Of a DNA stretch of 13,434 nt, positions 8,188 to 13,434 are shown one piece after another. The position numbers and the translations under genes are program-made. The DNA comes from CBFGWV01 sp965652545. GTDB lineage: Bacteria > Pseudomonadota > Gammaproteobacteria > Competibacterales > Competibacteraceae. The stretch's first letter is position 1; every line of letters begins with the position of its first letter. The stretch is taken from assembly GCA_965652545.1 (NCBI GenBank), contig CBFGWV010000121.1:1-13434 (forward strand), read 5' to 3'. The notes under the pieces were generated by a model that ran no database searches, had not been told where the DNA came from, and saw only the letters and a list, made by a program, of their open reading frames with translations.

Positions 8188-8581
8188 TCCAATCCCCCCG
8201 ACGGTCGCGGCGGCGGCAACATCCAGGTTGTGCGCGCGGCACCGGCGACTGCGTTCCATTCGACGTGCAATCGCCCCGGATTGCAATAGCATCGATCAGC
8301 GGTGCGTGCGCGTTCTGGAGGGCTTTTCCCAAAAATTTCACAGGCCGGCTGACGAGTGTTACCAGATGGCCGAAATGGCGGACCGGTCGCGTTGACCCAT
8401 GTCGCGAGGCGGTGCAACACTGCCGCCGCAGTACTGGGCTTGGAGGCTCGATTGGTTGTCAGGACAACGAATGCCATCGTCACGCGCGCAAGGAGGTTTG
8501 GGTGATGCCGGCGGGCTCGTGGCGGGAGCCGACAACCTTGCCTAGACTTGCTTCCCACAAGGCCTAACAGGAGAAAAGCCG
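8188..8581. other. Divergent control region between the exporter operon and the plus-strand genes
   Basis: These 394 bases separate the minus-strand exporter operon from the plus-strand 225-residue gene. No gene is supported here. The region should contain at least two outward promoters, but no pair of good -35/-10 boxes stands out. It holds a strong 22-bp palindrome at 8451-8472 and an A/T-rich patch near 8328-8341 (TTTTCCCAAAAATTTC), unusual in this GC-rich sequence and placed where the operon's promoter could lie. A clear AGGAGA ribosome binding site (8569-8574) closes the region on the plus side. Confidence 0.6.
8451..8472. promoter_or_regulatory. 22-bp palindromic operator-like site
   Basis: The arms ATTGGTTGTC (8451-8460) and GACAACGAAT (8463-8472) are reverse complements at 9 of 10 positions, around a 2-bp centre AG. 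The core TTGTC-AG-GACAA is perfect. It lies 110 bp upstream of the 225-residue gene and about 264 bp upstream of the adaptor start, so one dimeric repressor or activator here could control both directions. The size and symmetry suit a TetR- or ROK-type dimer site, but the protein that binds is not known. TTGTCA within it could double as a -35 box, though no matching -10 is evident. Confidence 0.5.
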
Positions 8582-9259
8582 ATGAAGGGGCAGGCTTCGC
8601 TTATGGTCGTCCACTACGACCGCAATGATCCGCATTTCAGGGATTTCGTCACCAAGGCGGTCGAGTCGACCCGCGATCACAAAAAGGGGCAGCGCTTTTT
8701 CACGTATGTGCCGTTGCATGGGCCGCGGGATGTGGCCTACGTATGGTTCCCGCACGCATCCCATGCTGAGTTGGACCCGAAAAACCAAGTGTCGGCCTTG
8801 AGCGAGAAGCATGGCGAGGCGAAGACGGCGGCTGCGGCGCAGAAGGCGCGCGGCGGGGTCAAGGGCCTGGGTTCCGAGCTCATGCACACCATCGCCGAGG
8901 CCGGCGAGGTCAATGGACCCAAGCCGTATGTCATGGCCTACGGAATCAAGGTCGATTCCGAGAAGAGCGACACCTTCCGCGGCGCGGCGCGGCAGTTCAT
9001 GGATGCCAACCGCAAGTCGAAGAACCCCGTGCGGGTGACGGTCCACCGCCCAGCCAGCGGCCAGCTCAGCACGTATCTGGTGCTGATCGGCGCCGATGAC
9101 CTTGGTGAGCTCGATCCCGACGGCAAGCACAATGAGTCGCGTCTTACCGAGGCTCTGGGTGCGGAAGGGGCGGCGGAAGTCGCCGGCAAGCTCAAGGACG
9201 GTGCCGACTTCGTGTGGCGTCAGCCTCTGCGCTACGTGGCGGCTTACAGCAACCCCTAG
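8582..9259 (+). CDS. Hypothetical protein with internal duplication
   Basis: I do not recognise this 225-residue protein. The start at 8582 is well supported by AGGAGA seven bases upstream. There is no signal peptide or membrane helix; it looks soluble, hydrophilic and lysine-rich in its first half. Residues 19-66 align without gaps to residues 132-179 at a constant offset of 113, with about 12 identities (for example FR at 19 and 132, ELDP at 63 and 176). This implies two copies of a ~110-residue domain. The predicted strand-helix-strand patterns (SLMVVHYD, VAYVWFP; YVMAYGIKV, STYLVLIG) suggest, as inference only, a duplicated ferredoxin-like alpha/beta barrel. An Ala/Lys-rich helix (about 70-92) links the halves. 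It lies 235 bp before the synthase gene in the same direction and diverges from the exporter, so it may be an accessory or immunity-like part of this locus. It does not look like a leader-peptide precursor: there is no double-Gly or nitrile-hydratase-like leader. Confidence 0.8.
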   Translation: MKGQASLMVVHYDRNDPHFRDFVTKAVESTRDHKKGQRFFTYVPLHGPRDVAYVWFPHASHAELDPKNQVSALSEKHGEAKTAAAAQKARGGVKGLGSELMHTIAEAGEVNGPKPYVMAYGIKVDSEKSDTFRGAARQFMDANRKSKNPVRVTVHRPASGQLSTYLVLIGADDLGELDPDGKHNESRLTEALGAEGAAEVAGKLKDGADFVWRQPLRYVAAYSNP

Positions 9260-9292
9260 GAACCTCTCGGTCGGCCTCAGGCCTCAAGGGCC

Positions 9293-9327
9293 GGCACCCG
9301 TAGGCGCCCTGCCCTCAAGGGCGATGG
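9293..9327 (+). repeat. Single REP copy (GTAG type)
   Basis: The sequence GGCACCCGTAGGCGCCCT followed by GCCCTCAAGGGCGATGG matches the left arm of the 1-112 element, with a few changes (GGAGCC to GGCGCC, CTCAGGG to CTCAAGGG). Its hairpin CGCCCT (9305-9310) pairs with AGGGCG (9318-9323). No inverted partner is visible nearby, so it is a solitary REP. It begins 34 bp after the stop of the 225-residue gene. Confidence 0.8.
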
Positions 9328-9449
9328 GTCGGCGAAGGCACCACACCATTGCGGTGACGGTGTCATCTCCGACCTTGATCACCGCCTGGAGCGTACACCG
9401 TGTGATACGGCCGGCCCGAGCCCGCGTGTTCGGCCCGGCCGCTGGCTTT

Positions 9450-9455
9450 TATACA
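9450..9455 (+). promoter_or_regulatory. Possible -10 box upstream of the synthase gene
   Basis: TATACA lies 40 bp before the ATG of the synthase, preceded by a T-run in otherwise very GC-rich DNA. The hexamer at the proper -35 distance (TGTTCG, 9427-9432) is a poor match, so a promoter here would need an activator. If transcription begins just after this box, the start at 9495 is favoured over the GTG at 9474. Confidence 0.3.
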
Positions 9456-9494
9456 TAGGGAGCGGCATCGACAGTGGGGGGCGCAACGAGGCCA

Positions 9495-12400
9495 ATGATC
9501 GGGACGGACGGATCGCCCCACAATGTGCCGGTGGCCATCATCGGCTTGTCCGCGTTGATGCCCGAGGCTGCCGACCTCGCTGGCTACTGGACCAACATTC
9601 TGCAAGGCGCGGACTGCCTGCGCGATCTGCCCGATGGGCGCTGGCCGCGCGATCTCTACCTCGATACCGACAAAACGGCACCCGACCGCGCCTACGTCGC
9701 CCGCGGCGGTTTCGTGCCGGCGGTGCCGTTCGATCCGCTGGCCTTCGGGTTGCCGCCCAAGGCACTGGCGTCCCTGGATACCAGCCAAGTGCTCGGGCTA
9801 CTCCTGGCCAAGGCGGCGCTGGAGGATGCCGGCTACGGCCCGGCCGGCGGGCGCCACGCCCGTACCGGCGTGATCCTCGGTCTGGCCGGCACCACCATGA
9901 AGTCCTTGCAGGACCTGCGCGCTGCGCTCGAAGCGCCGGTGTGGGAGAACGTCCTGCGCGAGCAGGGTTTCGATGGCGGACGGGTGGCCGACATCGCCGC
10001 CGCCGTGCGTGGCCTTTACCCGGCCTGGGAGGAGAACAGCTTCCCCGGTTTTCTGGCCAATGTAGTCGCCGGCCGTATCGCCAACCGCTTCGACCTGGGC
10101 GGACCGGCCTTTGCGGTGGATGCAGCCTGTGCCAGCAGCTTGTGCGCGATCGGGCTGGCCATGGACACGCTGGCCGCCGGCCGTGCCGATCTCATGATCA
10201 CCGGCGGGCTGGATACCGATAACGGGCCGACCGCCTTTCTGAGTTTTTCCAAGACACCGGCGCTGTCGCCGACCGGCGCCGTACGCGCCTTCGCCGCCGA
10301 TGCCGACGGCACGATGATCTCCGAAGGTATCGGCCTGCTGGTGCTCAAGCGCCTGGCCGATGCCCAGCGCGACGGCGACCGCATCTATGCGGTGCTGCGC
10401 GGCTATGCATCGACCAGTGACGGACGTTTCAAAAGCATTTACGCCCCACGCGCCGACGGGCAGGCCCGTGCCGTGCGCGAGGCTTTGGCCGCCGCCGGGG
10501 TGGCCGGCGAGACCATCGGCCTGATCGAAGCCCACGGCACCGGTACCGAGGTGGGCGATGTGGTCGAGTTCCAGGCGCTGGCCGAAGTCTTTGGCGACAG
10601 CGCGGCGGTGAGCAGCATCGCCCTGGGCAGCGTTAAGTCGCAGATCGGCCACACCAAGGCGGCCGCGGGCGCGGCCAGTCTGATCAAGACGGCCTTGGCG
10701 CTCCATTACAAAGTCGTACCGCCGACGTTGAACGTCGGGCAGCCCAATCCGCGGCTCGATCTGGCCGACTCACCGCTGTACCTGAACACGCGCACGCGGC
10801 CGTGGCTGGCCCGCGCGGATGCGCCGCGCCGCGCTGGGGTGAGTGCTTTCGGCTTCGGTGGCGCGAACGTCCATGTCGTGCTCGAGGAGGCGCCGGCCGC
10901 GTTCGAGCCCTTGCCTCTGGCGATCGGTCCGCTGGGCATCGTTGTCGATGCCGCCGATCCCGTCGCCCTGGCGGCGCGCTGCCGCGCGCTGGCTGTGGGG
11001 CTGCAGGGCGCGGACGCAGCGGCGGTCTTCGCCGACCTTCTCGAGGCGCCCGCGCCCGCGGCCGAGCGCCCGCGTGTGGGCTTGGTGGCCGCGAACCCCG
11101 CCGAGGCCGCCGAGGCGCTGACCCAGGCGGCGGCCCGTCTGGACAACGGCGATGCGGACGCCTGGTCCCTGCCCAGCGGTGTCCACTACCGCTCGGCCGC
11201 GCTGCCCGAGATCGGGCGAGGCCGGCTGGTGGCCTTGTTTCCCGGCCAGGGGTCGCAGTACGTCGGTATGGGCGCGGCGCTGGCCGTTGCCTTCCCGCAG
11301 GTACGCGCGGCCCTCGAAGGGCTGGATGCCCGCTACGTCGCCGCCGGCTTGGCGCCGCTGTCGTCGGTCGTGTATCCGCCGCCGGTGTTCGAGGCCGGCG
11401 CCGCGGCCGACCAGGAGGCCGTGCTGCGGCAGACGGTATACGCGCAGGGCGGCGTGGGGGCGGTATCGCTGGGGTTGTTGCGGGTGCTGGAGAGCGCCGG
11501 CTTGCGCCCCGATATCGTCGCCGGCCACAGTTTTGGCGAGTTGACGGCGTTGCTGGCCGGCGGGGCGCTGGATGAAGCCACCTACCTCGACCTGGTGCTG
11601 GCCCGCGGACGGGCGCTGACCCCGCCCGCGGACCTGGCCGATGCCGGCGCGCTACTGGCGGTGAACATGGGCGCGGCGGCTATCGAGGCCGTTCTGGATG
11701 ACCTGCCCGGCGTGCATCTGGCCAATGCCAACGCCCCGGGCCAGAGCGTCCTCGGCGGACCGGTCGCCGCCATCGAAGCGGCCGAGCGTCGCCTCACCGG
11801 GCTGGGTCATGCGGCTGTCCGCTTGCCGGTGGCGGCGGCGTTCCATACACCGTGTGTGGGCTACGCCCAGGCGCCTTGGCGCGAGGCCTTGGCGACGGCC
11901 GCGCTCACCGCGCCATGCCTGCCGGTGGCTTCCAACCGCAGCGGTGGTTTTCACGGCAACGACGTGCAAGGCATTCGCGAGGCCCTGGCCGGGCAACCGT
12001 TCTCCGCCGTGCGGTTTTGCCGCAACATCGAGGCGATCCACGATGCCGGTGGCCGGATGTTCGTGGAGATCGGCCCACGCGCCGTGCTCACCCGCCTGGT
12101 CGGCTCGACCCTGGCCGGTCGGCCGCACCTGGCCTTGTCGCTGGATCCCGGTCGCGGCGACGGCGAGCGCCGTCTGCGAGAGGCTGTGGTCCAGCTTCGT
12201 GTCGCTGGCTTGCCCTTGACCGAACCGCGCCCGGCGAAACGCCCGCCGCGTCCCGCACCGCTGCCCGACCATGGCGGCGTCATCTGGGTCGACGGCCAGT
12301 CCATCGGCGCCACCGAGCGCCGCCAAAATGTCGAACGGAAACTGGCCGAGCTGGCCAAGCGAGATCAACGCCACCCCGTGCTCCCGGCTACGAATCCAGC

Positions 12401-13434
12401 CGTACATCCGACCCCTTCAGCCGCGCGCCCACCCCGGAACCCTGAACCTACGGTCTCGCACCCAACCCGGAGTCCCGAACCTACGGTCTGGCACTCAACC
12501 GGGAATCCGGAACCTATGATCTGGCACCCAACCGGGAACCCTGCACCCGTAGGAGCCCTGCCCTCAGGGCGATTGTCACAGACGGCACCGAACCCCGAGC
12601 TTGGCACCCCTCCCGACGGTATGGCGCCGACCCCAAGCCGAATCGCGCACGGGGGTGCGCTCCTACAGGTGCCACGACATGGAACGCAGGCGTCCGTAGG
12701 CGCCCTGGCCTCAGGGCGATCGCCCGCCGAGGCGGCGAACCCGTCGATGGCCGCCGGCCCATCGCTCATCCAGCGTGCCCTGGACCTGGAAGACGCAACC
12801 CTCGCCGCCCACCGCGACTTCCTGGCCCTGCAAACCGCCCAGGCCCACCTGCTCGGCCAGATGCATGCCCACGGCGCCCACGATGCGTTGATCGAGCGTG
12901 TCTGCACCCAACAGGCCGAGGTCACCCGCCTGCATACCGACTTCCTGACCGGGCAGCGGCAGCACGCGCACAGCCTGCTGCTCGCCGGTGCGCCCACAGC
13001 GGGCCGCCCGGCGGAGACCGCACCCAGCCCGGTCGCCACACCCGAGACGCCCGCGCCCTCGACCGAGCCGGACCGGCCCCCCGACATGCTGCCCACCTTG
13101 CTGGGCATCGTCGCCGAGGCCACCGGCTATCCGGCCGAGTTCCTCGATCCAGCCATGGACATGGAAGCCGACCTCGGCATCGACTCCATCAAACGCGTCG
13201 AAATCCTGGCAGCCCTGCGCGAATCCGTCGGCGAGGCCGGCCGTCTCGCCGGCCCTCTGCCCAAAACCGCTCTGGCCAGCGCCCGCAGCCTACAAGCGCT
13301 CGCCGACGCCCTGGCCCGCCACGTCCAAGAGACGGCTATGCCGATGGAGGCCGACGACGAAATAGTCACCACTAACGACGCCGCAACTGCAAGCGCCACG
13401 ACCCCTGGAAAAACACCCCCTGGGATCACCGAGT
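9495..13434 (+). CDS. PfaA-like iterative type I polyketide/fatty-acid synthase (KS-AT-linker-ACP...), 3' end outside window
   Basis: The first 1313 residues are in the window and the frame is open to the edge. The ketosynthase (about 10-455) has Cys212 in DAACASSL, His347 in EAHGTGTE and His386 in GHTKAAAG, a full active site. The acyltransferase (about 578-890) has FPGQGSQ, Ser679 in GHSFGEL and His784 in AFHTP; GHSFGEL and AAFHTP are typical of PUFA-synthase PfaA and related secondary-lipid synthases. After a repeat-bearing linker (about 980-1076) and a helical segment with two HxDFLxxQ motifs (H1106, H1147), an ACP carries Ser1231 in LGIDSIKRVE, again the PfaA/HglE-type motif. More ACPs and a ketoreductase are usual further on but not seen here. 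It should build a polyunsaturated or otherwise special acyl chain from malonyl units. I chose the ATG at 9495 (GAGG only 3 bases upstream); an in-frame GTG at 9474 with AGGGAG 11 bases upstream is the alternative. The product cannot be inferred, so no gene symbol is given. Confidence 0.93.
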   Translation, partial: MIGTDGSPHNVPVAIIGLSALMPEAADLAGYWTNILQGADCLRDLPDGRWPRDLYLDTDKTAPDRAYVARGGFVPAVPFDPLAFGLPPKALASLDTSQVLGLLLAKAALEDAGYGPAGGRHARTGVILGLAGTTMKSLQDLRAALEAPVWENVLREQGFDGGRVADIAAAVRGLYPAWEENSFPGFLANVVAGRIANRFDLGGPAFAVDAACASSLCAIGLAMDTLAAGRADLMITGGLDTDNGPTAFLSFSKTPALSPTGAVRAFAADADGTMISEGIGLLVLKRLADAQRDGDRIYAVLRGYASTSDGRFKSIYAPRADGQARAVREALAAAGVAGETIGLIEAHGTGTEVGDVVEFQALAEVFGDSAAVSSIALGSVKSQIGHTKAAAGAASLIKTALALHYKVVPPTLNVGQPNPRLDLADSPLYLNTRTRPWLARADAPRRAGVSAFGFGGANVHVVLEEAPAAFEPLPLAIGPLGIVVDAADPVALAARCRALAVGLQGADAAAVFADLLEAPAPAAERPRVGLVAANPAEAAEALTQAAARLDNGDADAWSLPSGVHYRSAALPEIGRGRLVALFPGQGSQYVGMGAALAVAFPQVRAALEGLDARYVAAGLAPLSSVVYPPPVFEAGAAADQEAVLRQTVYAQGGVGAVSLGLLRVLESAGLRPDIVAGHSFGELTALLAGGALDEATYLDLVLARGRALTPPADLADAGALLAVNMGAAAIEAVLDDLPGVHLANANAPGQSVLGGPVAAIEAAERRLTGLGHAAVRLPVAAAFHTPCVGYAQAPWREALATAALTAPCLPVASNRSGGFHGNDVQGIREALAGQPFSAVRFCRNIEAIHDAGGRMFVEIGPRAVLTRLVGSTLAGRPHLALSLDPGRGDGERRLREAVVQLRVAGLPLTEPRPAKRPPRPAPLPDHGGVIWVDGQSIGATERRQNVERKLAELAKRDQRHPVLPATNPAVHPTPSAARPPRNPEPTVSHPTRSPEPTVWHSTGNPEPMIWHPTGNPAPVGALPSGRLSQTAPNPELGTPPDGMAPTPSRIAHGGALLQVPRHGTQASVGALASGRSPAEAANPSMAAGPSLIQRALDLEDATLAAHRDFLALQTAQAHLLGQMHAHGAHDALIERVCTQQAEVTRLHTDFLTGQRQHAHSLLLAGAPTAGRPAETAPSPVATPETPAPSTEPDRPPDMLPTLLGIVAEATGYPAEFLDPAMDMEADLGIDSIKRVEILAALRESVGEAGRLAGPLPKTALASARSLQALADALARHVQETAMPMEADDEIVTTNDAATASATTPGKTPPGITE
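12433..12543 (+). repeat. 33-bp tandem repeat, about 3.3 copies, inside the synthase coding region
   Basis: The units at 12433-12465, 12466-12498 and 12499-12531, plus a partial fourth from 12532, share the pattern CCCGGA..CC.GAACCTACGG then TCTGGCACCCAA. At 33 bp each unit adds 11 codons and preserves the frame. The encoded units read like PTRSPEPTVWH, STGNPEPMIWH and PTGNPAPVG. The copies diverge from each other by a few bases. The last partial unit runs directly into a REP sequence at 12543. Confidence 0.85.
12543..12673. repeat. REPIN-like pair inside the synthase coding region
   Basis: The left REP at 12543-12575 matches positions 2-34 of the 1-112 element at every base I can compare. 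The right, inverted copy (12640-12673) keeps the outer parts (GAATCGC and GCTCCTACAGGTGCC), but its central hairpin is changed to GCACGGGGGTGC. The spacer contains GCGCCGACCCCAAGCCGAATCGC, related to the spacer and arm of the 1-112 element, so the two are relatives as whole units. In the synthase frame the left copy reads APVGALPSGRL and the right copy RIAHGGALLQVP. No stop arises, although one of the three forward frames of GTAG would give TAG. Confidence 0.82.
12691..12722 (+). repeat. Third REP copy inside the synthase coding region
   Basis: CGTCCGTAGGCGCCCTGG followed by CCTCAGGGCGATCG is a direct copy of the REP arm, with the same codon phase as the copy at 12543 (147 bp apart). It reads SVGALASGRS against PVGALPSGRL. 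It has no inverted partner of its own within the following sequence, which returns to ordinary coding. Confidence 0.8.

Larger units (their letters stand above)
9260..9494. other. Intergenic gap before the synthase gene
   Basis: This is a 235-bp non-coding stretch. It begins with GC-rich sequence holding one REP copy (9293-9327), which can fold as CGCCCT-loop-AGGGCG and may serve as a 3' end for the 225-residue gene. The segment 9340-9440 shows nothing I recognise. Close to the synthase are a TATACAT box (9450-9456) and the possible ribosome sites AGGGAG (9457-9462) and GAGG (9488-9491). Whether the two plus-strand genes share a transcript cannot be decided from sequence. Confidence 0.6.

Noticed and set aside
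8582..9259. NHLP-type precursor peptide for the exporter.
   Set aside because: The protein is long and duplicated, with no nitrile-hydratase-like leader or GG/GA cleavage site followed by a small Cys/Ser-rich core.
9798..10706. Minus-strand frame of 302 codons in the synthase region.
   Set aside because: It lies opposite the ketosynthase, whose active-site residues are all present in the plus frame.
12433..12722. CRISPR array.
   Set aside because: The 33-bp units are directly contiguous without spacers, and the following repeats are REP palindromes in mixed orientation inside a coding frame.
12433..12722. The repeat block marks a frameshift or a broken synthase.
   Set aside because: I translated through it in the synthase frame and found no stop; the ACP motif LGIDSIKRVE follows in the same frame.

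Overview
The window is GC-rich DNA that looks like a Gram-negative proteobacterium. The clues are an inner-membrane/periplasmic-adaptor exporter of HlyD type and dispersed GTAG-type REP palindromes like those of pseudomonads and related gammaproteobacteria. The genus cannot be read from the sequence.

Layout. (1) 1-112 is a paired REP element (REPIN) just past the stop codon of a ROK-family transcriptional regulator (117-1340, minus). (2) 1341-1694 is a gene-free stretch with a 4-copy heptamer repeat. (3) 1695-8187 (minus) is a three-gene operon joined by 4-bp stop/start overlaps. In transcription order it encodes a HlyD-like adaptor, an ABC permease/ATPase with an N-terminal C39-like domain, and a second ABC permease/ATPase. 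All three resemble the NHLM (nitrile-hydratase-leader microcin) export families. (4) 8188-8581 is a divergent control region with a 22-bp near-perfect palindrome. (5) 8582-9259 (plus) encodes a 225-residue protein of unknown function with a visible internal duplication. (6) 9260-9494 holds a single REP copy. (7) From 9495 to the window end (plus) runs a large, incomplete PfaA-like iterative type I polyketide/fatty-acid synthase: ketosynthase, acyltransferase, long linker, ACP.

How it may work together (inference). The exporter family normally sits beside ribosomal peptide precursors and cuts their leaders with the C39 domain. Here the C39 domain has lost its catalytic Cys (Ser35) and His (Gly107), no precursor gene is visible, and the divergent neighbour is a PfaA-like synthase. 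The simplest reading is a secondary-lipid or polyketide locus that has taken over an NHLM exporter as its dedicated transporter. The ROK regulator, the palindrome and the 225-residue protein are candidate control or accessory parts.

The other standout is inside the synthase. Its AT-ACP linker contains, in frame and without a stop, three 33-bp tandem repeat units followed by three REP copies. These are normally extragenic elements, here translated into an extended linker.
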